A DNA stretch of 64,000 nucleotides from an uncultured Lachnospiraceae bacterium (GCA_910589385.1 CAJUTU010000001.1:1-64000), one strand, 5' to 3'. Positions 1 through 7,953 are shown, numbered from the stretch's first letter. A program made the numbers and translations. Notes: generated by a model from the letters alone, not told the origin.

Positions 1-129
1 CACATTACCAGCGACCTGGCTGTACGCACTCTGCAGAAGGCATTGGATTCCCAACGTCCGGCAAAGGGCTGCCTGATCCTGCACAGCGACCAGGGTGTAA
101 CGCTTTATCTCAGAAATTTATTTTTTTAA
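1..129 (+). pseudogene. IS3-family transposase (OrfB) remnant
   Basis: An open frame entering from the window edge translates to a stretch with 'DLAVRTLQKALDSQRPAKG' and 'LILHSDQG', which is the central part of the DDE integrase-type OrfB of IS3/IS150-like elements (the D of HSDQG is the second catalytic aspartate). Homology stops directly after HSDQG: ten unrelated residues and a TAA follow, so the third catalytic residue and the C-terminus are missing. No terminal inverted repeat is visible on this side. It is a truncated, inactive fragment; the rest lies outside the window. Confidence 0.7.
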
Positions 130-135
130 TAATTT

Positions 136-162
136 TTAGCACTCAACTCTTGACACCGCTGA
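136..162 (+). promoter_or_regulatory. CIRCE-like operator (HrcA site) before hsp20
   Basis: The left arm TTAGCACTC is a perfect CIRCE half-site. Nine bases later the right arm reads CACCGCTGA, matching 5 of 9 positions of GAGTGCTAA. The element overlaps the -35 box of the hsp20 promoter, the expected place for HrcA repression. The degenerate right arm makes this a candidate only. Confidence 0.45.
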
Positions 163-178
163 TAATTCGTGCTATAGT
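150..178 (+). promoter_or_regulatory. Sigma-A promoter of hsp20
   Basis: TTGACA (150-155), 17 bp spacer, TATAGT (173-178). This is a near-consensus vegetative promoter about 50 bp upstream of the hsp20 start codon. Confidence 0.75.
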
Positions 179-225
179 TCTTATAGAACAAAGATAACAC
201 TAAATTTCAAACGGAGGGATGACAT

Positions 226-645
226 ATGTTATTATCAAACAGAAATTTTATCAATAGCTTTTTTAACGATCCATTTTTCGAGAGGCCTTTTGAAAACGCA
301 TCCTCTCAGATTATGAAGACAGATATTCATGAAAATGAGACAGGCTATCTTGTAGAAATGGAACTGCCGGGATATAAGAAAGAAGATATCAAGGCTGACT
401 TAAAGGATGGGTATCTTACGATCACTGCTGCAAAAGATGAGACAAAAGAAACTCATGACCAAAAAGGCAAGTGCATCCGCAAGGAACGCTATACCGGTTC
501 CTGCAACCGCAGCTTCTATGTAGGCACGGAACTGACTCAGGAAGACATCAAGGCTGCTTTCTCTGACGGGATTCTAAAGCTGACCATTCCAAAAGAGGCT
601 CCGAAGGCAATCGAAGAACAACCCAGATACATTGCCATCGAATAA
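226..645 (+). CDS. hsp20: Hsp20/alpha-crystallin family small heat shock protein
   Basis: This 139-residue protein is an ATP-independent cytoplasmic holdase that keeps unfolding proteins soluble during heat stress. The sequence shows a short N-terminal arm rich in Phe and Asn (about 1-30), then a complete alpha-crystallin domain starting at 'DIHENETGYLVEMELPGY', with the conserved 'LPGYKKEDI' and 'DGYLTITA' strands, and ending with 'DGILKLTIPK', the usual A-x-x-x-G-I-L signature. A strong ribosome binding site (GGAGGG) precedes the ATG. It stands alone between a near-consensus promoter with a CIRCE-like operator and a strong hairpin terminator, so it is probably a monocistronic stress gene under HrcA. 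Length and domain layout fit the Clostridium Hsp18 type. Confidence 0.95.
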   Translation: MLLSNRNFINSFFNDPFFERPFENASSQIMKTDIHENETGYLVEMELPGYKKEDIKADLKDGYLTITAAKDETKETHDQKGKCIRKERYTGSCNRSFYVGTELTQEDIKAAFSDGILKLTIPKEAPKAIEEQPRYIAIE

Positions 646-666
646 ATTTTATCACAGCCATAACGC

Positions 667-698
667 AAAAATAGTGCGGCATGTTCCGCACTATTTTT
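667..698. terminator. Bidirectional rho-independent terminator
   Basis: Perfect 9-bp stem ATAGTGCGG / CCGCACTAT with a 6-base loop, flanked by A-run and T-run. It can end hsp20 on the plus strand and the convergent 210-residue gene on the minus strand. Confidence 0.85.
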
Positions 699-813
699 AT
701 TGGGTTATATTATCTCCATCCAATATCCTTAAAAAGGGAATGCGGCTAAATTGCCCCATTCCCATACGTTATGCCGTCTCCAGCCATGCCTTATCTTTCT
801 GGTATGTATTTCT

Positions 814-1446
814 TTATGCAACACCAGCATTCTTGTAATACTCATCAAACATACCATTGATTGCAGTATGTGTCTCGCCGCAGATACCCGGAAGTTCTTT
901 TCCCCATGCAGCGGTTGCCTGCTCAAAACCTTTTTCAATAGCATTCTGCATCTTTTTCATCATTTCGGTGTCGTCTCCAGCAATAGCCTTCGCCATGTCG
1001 AAAATCCTCTGAGATGTCTGCTTTACTCCCCAGTATCCATCTTCTGAGATTGCCTGCTGTGCTTCTGCCTTTGTTTGAGCGTCTACCGTATAGTTACCGC
1101 TTGCAATCTGACGCCAGAAAGCATCACTGCCTGCCTGCAGGCCGGTAATTCCCTGCTTATTGAACATCTGCATCATCATATTGGTGAAGCGTGTCGTCTG
1201 GGTGTTCAGATCTGACTTCAAGCTTTCTACCAAAGCAGCCCTGTCAGCATCGCTCATCTTGTTTGTAACCTTCGCATCAGAACTTAATTCTACACGGTCT
1301 GTATTTGGAGTTGTTGCTTCCACTTTTACAGAACTATCTGTACTTCCGTCTTTTTCTGATGCAACTTTTGAGGCTGCCGCAGCATTATTGGCATTTACAT
1401 AAGCAAAATTATTCTGGATATTCTGATAATTGTCGTTGATTTTCAC
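814..1446 (-). CDS. Unknown protein with FlgM-like N-terminal half
   Basis: I do not recognise a named family for the whole 210-residue protein. It starts with GTG behind a strong AAAGGAGG site. The first ~70 residues resemble the anti-sigma-28 factor FlgM: it opens with MKIN, has a Tyr near residue 16, a low-complexity Ala/Ser/Thr linker, and then 'DRVELSSDAK', the FlgM hallmark. FlgM itself is about 90 residues, so the remaining ~120 residues are an added helical domain ('SDAFWRQIASGNYTV', 'MAKAIAGDDTEMMKKMQNAIEKGFEQA', read here as two segments) of unknown role. No signal peptide or membrane segment is seen. A sigma-D-like promoter lies upstream. It is transcribed convergently with hsp20 and has no flagellar neighbours in this window. 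It may be a secreted or flagellum-linked protein or a sigma regulator; this is inference. Confidence 0.75.
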   Translation of the reverse strand: MKINDNYQNIQNNFAYVNANNAAAASKVASEKDGSTDSSVKVEATTPNTDRVELSSDAKVTNKMSDADRAALVESLKSDLNTQTTRFTNMMMQMFNKQGITGLQAGSDAFWRQIASGNYTVDAQTKAEAQQAISEDGYWGVKQTSQRIFDMAKAIAGDDTEMMKKMQNAIEKGFEQATAAWGKELPGICGETHTAINGMFDEYYKNAGVA

Positions 1447-1501
1447 TTTATTTCCTCCTTTACTTTTTGAATTAGGAAAACCTAAGATAATATCCCTTGT
1501 A

Positions 1502-1531
1502 ATTATATCGGCCTAATGCTATAAAAGTTAA
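1502..1531 (-). promoter_or_regulatory. Sigma-D (sigma-28)-like promoter for the FlgM-like gene
   Basis: On the minus strand TAAC (1527-1530), 14 bp, then GCCGATAT (1505-1512). The -10 matches the Bacillus sigma-D consensus GCCGATAT exactly and the -35 matches TAAA in three of four bases. The overlapping TATAAT (1502-1507) with TTAACT 18 bp upstream could also act as a sigma-A promoter. Confidence 0.5.
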
Positions 1532-1550
1532 GAAGAATCTGGTATTTCGA

Positions 1551-3920
1551 CTAAATCCTTCCGTTTCCCCAGAAACTTTTTAATTTCTCATCGAGCTGCC
1601 TTAATCTACACGTCTGTATACCGCTCCATTCTCTTGGAAACATCTCCTGATATTGTCTTCCTTGAAACCGTTCATCAAGCAGGAGGATAATTCCCTGGTC
1701 TTCTTCTGTACGAATCACACGTCCTGCAGACTGCAATACTTTATTCATACCAGGATAGAGGTAGGAATAGTCAAATCCCGAAAGATTCCTGCTGTCAAAA
1801 TATTCCCGCAGTATCTCCCGGTCATTACACACCTGCGGAAGACCTGTCCCTACAATGACCGCCCCTATCAGACGATCCTGTGTCAGATCAATCCCTTCTG
1901 AAAAAACCCCTCCCATGACGCAAAATCCCACCAATGAATTTTCCCGTTCTTCTTCAAATGTCTCCAAAAAAATCTCTCTGGCCTGCTCCCCCATGTGCTG
2001 AGACTGTAGAACACATTCTATCTCCTCTGTATCCACTGTTTCCATCTGGAACATCTCATACACATCTTCCAGAAAACGATAGGATGGAAAAAATACCATA
2101 TAATTCCCTTTTTTTGCCCGGACAGTCTGTATAATGTATCGTGCTATCTTTTGGTACATCAAAGGCCCCCGTACAGTATATTTTGTGCTGACATCCGTCC
2201 CCAAAAGGATCAACCTGTTCTCCTTTGGAAATGAGGATTCCGCATAGACCGCATAATCTTCTTTCTCTACACTAAGCAGCTTTTTATAATAATGGATCGG
2301 AAGCAGTGTAGCGGAAAAGAAAATCGTGCTGTTTCCCTGTCCCAGATAGGACTGTAGATTTACCGAAGGATTCACACACAAAAGCTTCAGCTTAAAACGG
2401 CCGTCTTTCTCCAATTCTGTATAAATGATATAGTTCTCATCCAAAATATCATGTATATTCAAAAACATCCTGACTTGAAAATAAAAGTCCAGCACTTCTT
2501 TTCGCTTCTCAAGATCCTGGCATTCCTCCAGATAGTTTTCTAATTCTCCCAGCACATTCATCATCTTCAATGACACATGAGATGCCTGCTCCAACACCTG
2601 ATATCTTTCGCTTTCACATTCCCGCTTCATCTTTAGGAGCAGTTTATTGCACACCTCCAATTGTTTTGCCAGCTTCGGATCCCCGCCTTTCACAAGACGT
2701 TTTATTTTCAAAAAATCCTCTTTATAGATTTGTGCACTGTACATCTTACGGCCGCGTTCCACCAGATTATGCGCCTCATCAATCAGGAATAAATATCCGC
2801 CTTTGTTTCCTTCCGAGAAAAAACGTCTTAGATGTGCATTCGGATCAAATACATAATTGTAGTCACAGATAATGGCATCTATCCATATAGATGCATCCAG
2901 CGCCATTTCAAAAGGACAGACCTGATATTTCCCTGCCTGCGACGTAAGTACGTCACGAGTCAGTTCATAGAAATTGGTAATCAAATCAAATACCGCATCA
3001 TTCACCCGGTCATAATGTCCTTTTGCATAGGAACATGCATCTGGATTACAGTCTGTTTCCTCACAAAAACATATTTTTTCCTTTGCTGTCAGCGTGATTG
3101 TTTTGAAAAGCAGGCCTTGTTCACGTAATGTCTGGAATGCCTGCTCTGCGACAGTTCTTGTAATCGTCTTTGCTGTCAGGTAAAAAATCTTTTCCCCCGC
3201 CCCCTCACCGATTGCCCGTACTGTAGGAAAAATAGCTGCCATTGTCTTTCCTACCCCTGTTGGAGCCTGGATAAACAGCTTCTTTTTACGCAGAATCGTG
3301 CGGTAGACAGACACGACCAGTTCTCTCTGTCCTTCCCGGTAGGTAAATGGAAATTCTGTCCTTTGGATGGATCCATTCCTCACCATTCTCCATTCTACTT
3401 GAAATTGAGCCCACTTCTCATATGAACAAATCAAATTCTGAAACCAGATCTCCAACTCTTTCAAATCATATCGCTTTCGGAATCGTTTGATTTCCTCTGT
3501 CTCCAAGTTACAGTAGGTCATCTGTACTCCAATCTCCTCCAGCCCATTCTGTAAAGCATAGATGTATGCATAACATTTTGCCTGAGCCAGATGAACCGGG
3601 ACAGGTTCCAGAATCTGTTCCAGATTTCTTAAAACCCCTTTGATTTCGTCGATCAGCACCTGCCGCTCTTCCGTAAAAATCCCGTCCGCACGTCCTTCGA
3701 CCTGGAGTATAAAGCCGTCACAGACGCACTTTTTCTTTAGTGGTACCTCCGCCTGGTAACCAGAACCCATCCTCTTTTGGATTTTCCGGTGGATTCTGCT
3801 TCCCTGCTGCATTGCATCTCGTTCCATTCTGCCTGTTGTCCGATTATCAATGTCCCCTTCCCGTAGAATAAATTCCACAAGATTTCGAACCGATATCTTA
3901 ATGATCTGTTCCTCTTCCAT
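1551..3920 (-). CDS. XPD/DinG-type superfamily 2 DNA helicase with N-terminal PD-(D/E)XK-like domain
   Basis: This 789-residue protein is an ATP-dependent 5'-3' type DNA helicase of the DinG/XPD group. Using numbering from the upstream TTG at 3935 (five residues longer), Walker A is 'APTGVGKT' at about 224-231, the DEAH box 'LIDEAHN' near 384-390, and four cysteines (about C289/C291, C296, C301 and C340) fit the iron-sulphur cluster of XPD-like enzymes. The C-terminal part has 'FFSATL' and 'QSAGRVIR' (motif VI). Residues 40-125 carry 'GRADGI', 'DEIKG' and 'QAKCYAYIYA', the D...ExK...Q-x3-Y layout of Cas4/RecB-like nucleases. ATG 3920 is preferred over TTG 3935, though neither has a strong ribosome site. 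It follows the sensor kinase gene by 71 bp. Role: probably DNA repair or recombination; the exact pathway is unknown. Confidence 0.85.
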   Translation of the reverse strand: MEEEQIIKISVRNLVEFILREGDIDNRTTGRMERDAMQQGSRIHRKIQKRMGSGYQAEVPLKKKCVCDGFILQVEGRADGIFTEERQVLIDEIKGVLRNLEQILEPVPVHLAQAKCYAYIYALQNGLEEIGVQMTYCNLETEEIKRFRKRYDLKELEIWFQNLICSYEKWAQFQVEWRMVRNGSIQRTEFPFTYREGQRELVVSVYRTILRKKKLFIQAPTGVGKTMAAIFPTVRAIGEGAGEKIFYLTAKTITRTVAEQAFQTLREQGLLFKTITLTAKEKICFCEETDCNPDACSYAKGHYDRVNDAVFDLITNFYELTRDVLTSQAGKYQVCPFEMALDASIWIDAIICDYNYVFDPNAHLRRFFSEGNKGGYLFLIDEAHNLVERGRKMYSAQIYKEDFLKIKRLVKGGDPKLAKQLEVCNKLLLKMKRECESERYQVLEQASHVSLKMMNVLGELENYLEECQDLEKRKEVLDFYFQVRMFLNIHDILDENYIIYTELEKDGRFKLKLLCVNPSVNLQSYLGQGNSTIFFSATLLPIHYYKKLLSVEKEDYAVYAESSFPKENRLILLGTDVSTKYTVRGPLMYQKIARYIIQTVRAKKGNYMVFFPSYRFLEDVYEMFQMETVDTEEIECVLQSQHMGEQAREIFLETFEEERENSLVGFCVMGGVFSEGIDLTQDRLIGAVIVGTGLPQVCNDREILREYFDSRNLSGFDYSYLYPGMNKVLQSAGRVIRTEEDQGIILLLDERFQGRQYQEMFPREWSGIQTCRLRQLDEKLKSFWGNGRI

Positions 3921-3991
3921 TTTACCGTCTCTCAATTTATAAAGTATGCCTGCGCTTCAGCGCAATTCATTATATCATAAAAAAGGAATTA

Positions 3992-4843
3992 TTAAATGAT
4001 AACTGTAATATGGATATAATTTTTTTCTCCGTCGGTATCCTGTGCAACCGTAATCTCTCCATCTGCTTTCTGTATCAAAGATTTTACACGGGCAAGGCCG
4101 ATCCCATGCTTTCTGGTTCCAGAATCCTTCGTCGTATATCCATATTCAAAGAATCTTCCGATTTCCTCAAAAGAGAGCCTTTGATATTCATTCAAAATTT
4201 CAAATACCATTTTGTCTTCCCTGGAATCCAGAAATATTTTTACCCGGCCCCCATCCTTTGCGCATGCCTCAAAAGCATTATCCACCAGTACTCCTACAAT
4301 CTCAATCAGACTATGTTCTGAAATTCTGGATAAGATCTGTAGATTGCATACCTCCACATCAGTCTCTACATTTTCCGGCGAACTGACAATCTTACTGTAG
4401 AGAAAGCCGGCCAAAACTTTATCACTGATCCGAAGGAGTGGAAGGTATCTGCTGGCACTGTCTCTGCGCGTTTCTAAAATATACCGGGACTGCTTTTCCA
4501 CCAATTCATCATAATTATCTACAGTCAGATGCATATTCAAAATCGCATTGATATGATTGTCATATTCATGCTGCCTGGCGCGGATCTCTTTTACGAGCTC
4601 TTCCAGGGGCTGGATATAGAGCTGATACATCATCAATTCCTTTTCCTGATTCCGTATCAGATCACTGCTCACCTTCCAGTCTGCCGCCCCCCAGATAATC
4701 CCTGTCATGACCAGAATAAATACAATGATCATCTTCACATTCAATGTGCCGCTGAGCATAAGATCTATCACGAGATACAGCCCGATTGCCAAAGATATGG
4801 TACATAAGCCCCTATAAAGCAGTTTATTACTGACTTTCCCCAT
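3992..4843 (-). CDS. GHKL sensor histidine kinase (AgrC/LytS-like)
   Basis: This membrane sensor kinase (283 residues from the chosen start) has two N-terminal hydrophobic segments, then a dimerisation helix with 'RQHEYDNHINAIL', where the His is the likely phosphorylation site, and a GHKL ATPase domain with 'LVDNAFEAC' (N box) and 'KHGIGLARV' (G box). The N-terminus is far shorter than the six-segment sensor of AgrC, so it probably does not bind a peptide in the AgrC way. The start at 4843 is chosen because AGGAGGG lies 7-8 bases upstream; the longer frame to 4882 has no such site. It overlaps the end of the response regulator gene by 17 bp, so the two are translationally coupled partners. 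Confidence 0.85.
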   Translation of the reverse strand: MGKVSNKLLYRGLCTISLAIGLYLVIDLMLSGTLNVKMIIVFILVMTGIIWGAADWKVSSDLIRNQEKELMMYQLYIQPLEELVKEIRARQHEYDNHINAILNMHLTVDNYDELVEKQSRYILETRRDSASRYLPLLRISDKVLAGFLYSKIVSSPENVETDVEVCNLQILSRISEHSLIEIVGVLVDNAFEACAKDGGRVKIFLDSREDKMVFEILNEYQRLSFEEIGRFFEYGYTTKDSGTRKHGIGLARVKSLIQKADGEITVAQDTDGEKNYIHITVII

Positions 4844-5558
4844 GCAATACCCTCCTGACTTCTGGTTTGAATGTGACTCCAATATCTATCCATTCTGATG
4901 AGCCTTCTACTTGAATGACCTGATTGACCAAATCATAATATTTTACTGCATTGCGGTTCACTACAAATGTCCTGTGACATTGAAAAAAAGCCTCTTTAGG
5001 CAATTTCTCCAGCAGTTTATGGATGGAAAGATAGGGAACCTCTATCTGCTCATTCTTAAGGAACAGGCAGACACCTCTCGGAATTGCCCGGCAGAACATA
5101 ATCTCATCACAAAAAATCTTATAATTGATCCCATTTCTTTTCACTATGATAAACGAACGGTTCTTGGCATGAAGATGGAATAAGACCTTCTTTACAACCT
5201 CCTCCACATCGGACTGTACATAAGGCTTTACCACATACTGATAACAGTGTAATCTTCGATAGGCTTCCATCTCTAATCCCGCCACAGAAGTAACCATAAC
5301 CAATGGCGTGAATTCATACTGCCTCCGGCTCCGGATCTCTTCTGCAAACCGGATACCCGATATATCCCCCAATTCTTCTGGCTTCAAATTTACATCCAAA
5401 AAGAATAAATCAAAAGAAACGGCACTGCTAAGCAGCAGCCTGGCACGCGCCAGGTCTGCCGCTGCATCCACCGTTATTTCTGCGGAGATTTTCCCTATCA
5501 TTTTTTCCAATGCTTTTCGGCTTTCTATCTCGTCTTCCAGTATCAGAATCCTTGCCAT
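4827..5558 (-). CDS. LytTR-family response regulator
   Basis: A 243-residue two-component response regulator. The receiver domain (about 1-125) has the acidic pair 'LEDE' near residue 8, the phosphoacceptor Asp in 'FFLDVNL' near residue 55, the Thr/Ser switch in 'MVTSVAG' and Lys in 'VVKPYV'. The C-terminal LytTR DNA-binding domain (about 140-240) has 'FFQCHRTFVVNRNAV', typical of AgrA, VirR and ComE. The ATG has GGAGTAGACAAAAG upstream. It starts 7 bp after the SPFH gene and overlaps the kinase gene, so all four genes nfeD-SPFH-regulator-kinase form one operon. Target promoters are unknown. LytTR regulators bind paired direct repeats, and I found none nearby that I would call. Confidence 0.9.
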   Translation of the reverse strand: MARILILEDEIESRKALEKMIGKISAEITVDAAADLARARLLLSSAVSFDLFFLDVNLKPEELGDISGIRFAEEIRSRRQYEFTPLVMVTSVAGLEMEAYRRLHCYQYVVKPYVQSDVEEVVKKVLFHLHAKNRSFIIVKRNGINYKIFCDEIMFCRAIPRGVCLFLKNEQIEVPYLSIHKLLEKLPKEAFFQCHRTFVVNRNAVKYYDLVNQVIQVEGSSEWIDIGVTFKPEVRRVLHGESQ

Positions 5559-5565
5559 CTTTTGT

Positions 5566-6507
5566 CTACTCCGATTTTTTGTCTATGCTGGCTACTTCAG
5601 CAATCGTCTTTGTCAATCCGGCAATCCCCTGTAGTTCAGAAGGAATGATGATCTTTGTAGCCTGGCCGTCCGCTGCCTTTACAAATGCTTCCAGGCTCTT
5701 AAGGGTTAAAACGGCCTGGTCTGCGCCGGCGGCCTTCACATATTCGATTCCTTCTGCCGTCGCTTTCTGTACGGTCCGGATTGCTTCCGCCTGGCCTTCT
5801 GCCTCTCTGATCCGCTTCTGCTTCTCTGCCTCGGCTTTCAAAATCGCAGCTTCTTTAGCCGCTTCGGCTTCTAGAATTACAGACTCTTTCTCACCTTCTG
5901 CAACAAGGATTGTAGATTTCTTCTCACCTTCCGCACGCAGGATAGCTTCTCGTCTCTCACGCTCTGCTTTCATCTGCTTCTCCATTGCATCCTGAATTGC
6001 TTTCGGCGGCATGATGTTCTTTAATTCTACACGGTTAACCTTGATCCCCCATTCATCTGTCGCGATATCTAGGATCGTCCGCATCTTTGTGTTGATGGTC
6101 TCCCTGGAGGTAAGCGTCTCATCCAGTTCCAGATCACCGATGATATTACGAAGGGTTGTTGCCGTCAGGTTCTCAATCGCTGAGATCGGGCTTTCCACCC
6201 CATATGCATATTTCTTCGGATCCGTAATCTGGAAAAAGACAACTGTATCGATCTGCATTGTAACATTATCTTTTGTGATCACTGCCTGAGGATCAAAGTC
6301 CACAACCTGCTCTTTCAAAGATACTCTTTTTGCGACTTTATCCAAAATCGGCATCTTAAAATGCAGCCCTACACTCCACGTCTCCTTATATCCGCCTAAA
6401 CGCTCCAGAATATACGCATGTGCCTGAGGCACGATTCTGACGTTAGAAATGATAATTAATAGGATGATAACCAAAATAACCATTATTACAATTATACCAA
6501 GATTCAT
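5566..6507 (-). CDS. SPFH/Band 7 membrane protein (QmcA/stomatin type)
   Basis: A 313-residue membrane-anchored SPFH protein. One N-terminal hydrophobic segment (about 3-23) is followed by the Band 7 domain ('VPQAHAYILERLGGYKETW', 'DPQAVITKDNV') and a long charged Ala/Glu-rich coiled coil (about 170-250) with repeated AEGEK/AEAEK units. The C-terminal tail has 'LTLKSLEAFVKAADGQA', as in QmcA/YbbK. Such proteins form membrane microdomains and oligomeric rings. The gene lies 3 bp after an NfeD-like gene, the standard pairing of these two families. It has a strong AGGAGGAATAG site. What is unusual is the following two-component pair in the same operon. Confidence 0.92.
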   Translation of the reverse strand: MNLGIIVIMVILVIILLIIISNVRIVPQAHAYILERLGGYKETWSVGLHFKMPILDKVAKRVSLKEQVVDFDPQAVITKDNVTMQIDTVVFFQITDPKKYAYGVESPISAIENLTATTLRNIIGDLELDETLTSRETINTKMRTILDIATDEWGIKVNRVELKNIMPPKAIQDAMEKQMKAERERREAILRAEGEKKSTILVAEGEKESVILEAEAAKEAAILKAEAEKQKRIREAEGQAEAIRTVQKATAEGIEYVKAAGADQAVLTLKSLEAFVKAADGQATKIIIPSELQGIAGLTKTIAEVASIDKKSE

Positions 6508-6510
6508 GTT

Positions 6511-6954
6511 CTATTCCTCCTCATATTTTCTCACAATGAGCTTTACCCCTGAAATATCCACAACCTTTGCAAGGTCGCCGGGATTTAGGATCATCCCGTC
6601 CTCCTCTGTCCGGGCCGTCCACTCCAGCCCGTTCACTACTGCTGTTCCCATCTCCTGGCGGTTATTGACGGTCTCTGTTATTCTAACCACTTTTCCGATA
6701 ATTCCCTCATAATTTGTCTTTTCATGATGGGAATTTATGTATTTTACCGCAAATGGGCGTGTGAAAAACAGTAATAAGAATGATACAGCCAGAAAAGCAC
6801 CTGTCTGCCACCAGATGTTAAATCCGGCTATATTGAGAAGCAATGCCGCGACTGCACCTCCAGCCAGCCAGATGGATGTCAGTCCAACAGTTGCAATCTC
6901 AACGGCAAGAAACACGATCAACAATCCAAGCCAAATAAACGCCTCTCTCTCCAT
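6511..6954 (-). CDS. NfeD-like short membrane protein
   Basis: This 147-residue protein has three or four hydrophobic segments (about 5-25, 28-45, 50-70), then a soluble C-terminal OB-fold domain ('GIIGKVVRITETVNNRQEMGTAVV', here quoted in part, and 'GDLAKVVDISGVKLIV'). It is the short NfeD form without a ClpP-like protease domain. NfeD proteins act together with SPFH partners in membrane quality control and microdomain formation. The start at 6954 is chosen for the AGGAGGTAGC site; the longer frame to 7005 lacks one. It is the first gene of the four-gene operon. Confidence 0.88.
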   Translation of the reverse strand: MEREAFIWLGLLIVFLAVEIATVGLTSIWLAGGAVAALLLNIAGFNIWWQTGAFLAVSFLLLFFTRPFAVKYINSHHEKTNYEGIIGKVVRITETVNNRQEMGTAVVNGLEWTARTEEDGMILNPGDLAKVVDISGVKLIVRKYEEE

Positions 6955-7068
6955 GCTACCTCCTTCTTTCTGAATATTTTCATCTGGTGTACTGTAATAC
7001 AGCATCTGTTGCCTTCTGCATCCAGCAGGAGCCTCCCGCGACGCTTATTACTTCCTGATGTTGATACT

Positions 7069-7097
7069 ATCTTAATCCGCTTTTTATATGAATACAA
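7069..7097 (-). promoter_or_regulatory. Probable promoter of the nfeD operon
   Basis: Minus strand TTGTAT (7092-7097), 17 bp spacer, TAAGAT (7069-7074), about 115 bp upstream of nfeD. The rest of the 203-bp gap 6955-7157 holds no supported gene apart from a possible 13-codon leader ORF (6980-7021). Confidence 0.45.
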
Positions 7098-7157
7098 TAC
7101 TTTTTGCGTGAATACAGCGTTTTTCTGTTTTAATGAATTTCTTTCCATAACCATTCT

Positions 7158-7919
7158 TCAGCAGAACTCCGTCATATCCTGCCGGAAGCGGAGCGGGAGG
7201 TGCGTCCTCTGGCAGACCGGGTTCTCCCGTTCCTTGATAGAAATGGATTGGAAAAATCCTTTCCATAGCTTCTCAAACTCTGCTTCTGCCTTTGATATCT
7301 TTTTTGTCTCTTCCCGATTGAGACATTCTCCGCCTACCAGTATCCATGGATGCTTTGCACGGTGTACAAGAAATTCTTGATGAGTCTTATCATAAACCAT
7401 CCAGTTTTCCAGTGGAAAACGGTCTGTAAAATGATCCCCAATGCAGGTCAGTACCCGGTTCTTCGGCGTGATCTCTGAAAAAAGCACACCATTATCCAAT
7501 TCCCGAAACCGGATAAATTCCATGAACTGATGCGCTTCATTGGCCACCGTTCTGCTCAATTCAAACACACGCGCCACATCTGGGTCAGACAAATGTTCCA
7601 TCACCTTTTTACTGTTACTGAGTGTGCGCGCAGTCTGCATCACATGAAATACAGCTTCCGCTTTTTGAGGATGCTCCGATAAAAGCGCATGATAAATATC
7701 CCAATAAGTATTGTAACCCAAATGGTTCTGGATGAGCCGCTCCACTGCTGATGCTTTTCGTTCTTCTTCCACAACCTCTGTATATTCACAGAATAACTGC
7801 GTGTCCAGCATCCCTCTAAGTTCTATCCCTGCTTCCTTATCCCGGCTCTCCTTCCATGCATCATAAATCGCAGAAAAGATTCCGGTGATATGATCATTAC
7901 AGATATATACTTTTTTCAT
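7158..7919 (-). CDS. Probable DNA metabolism protein, TIGR03915/DUF4130 type, partner of the radical SAM gene
   Basis: A 253-residue cytoplasmic protein without catalytic motifs I can name. It matches the family I know as TIGR03915 (DUF4130), whose members always travel with a TIGR03916 radical SAM protein and are sometimes fused to a uracil-DNA-glycosylase-like domain (TIGR03914). Recognisable segments are the N-terminal 'YICNDHITGIFSAIYDAW', the central 'VANEAHQFMEFIRF' and the C-terminal 'KHPWILVGGECLNRE' and 'LWKGFFQSISI'. The start at 7919 (MKKVYICND) is supported by AGAGGAG; the longer frame is not. It follows the radical SAM gene by 114 bp on the same strand. No enzymatic function is established to my knowledge; a role in DNA repair or modification is inferred from its partners. 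Confidence 0.8.
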   Translation of the reverse strand: MKKVYICNDHITGIFSAIYDAWKESRDKEAGIELRGMLDTQLFCEYTEVVEEERKASAVERLIQNHLGYNTYWDIYHALLSEHPQKAEAVFHVMQTARTLSNSKKVMEHLSDPDVARVFELSRTVANEAHQFMEFIRFRELDNGVLFSEITPKNRVLTCIGDHFTDRFPLENWMVYDKTHQEFLVHRAKHPWILVGGECLNREETKKISKAEAEFEKLWKGFFQSISIKERENPVCQRTHLPLRFRQDMTEFC

Positions 7920-7953
7920 TCCACAATCTCCTCTTGTCTCTCTATTGATTCCC

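Noticed and set aside
1..225. Complete insertion sequence at the window edge
   Set aside because: Only an internal part of the transposase is seen and no terminal repeat; a remnant is the safer call.
3945..3962. GCGC-rich palindrome just before the helicase start
   Set aside because: Short and without T-run; does not align with the TTACAA leader motif.
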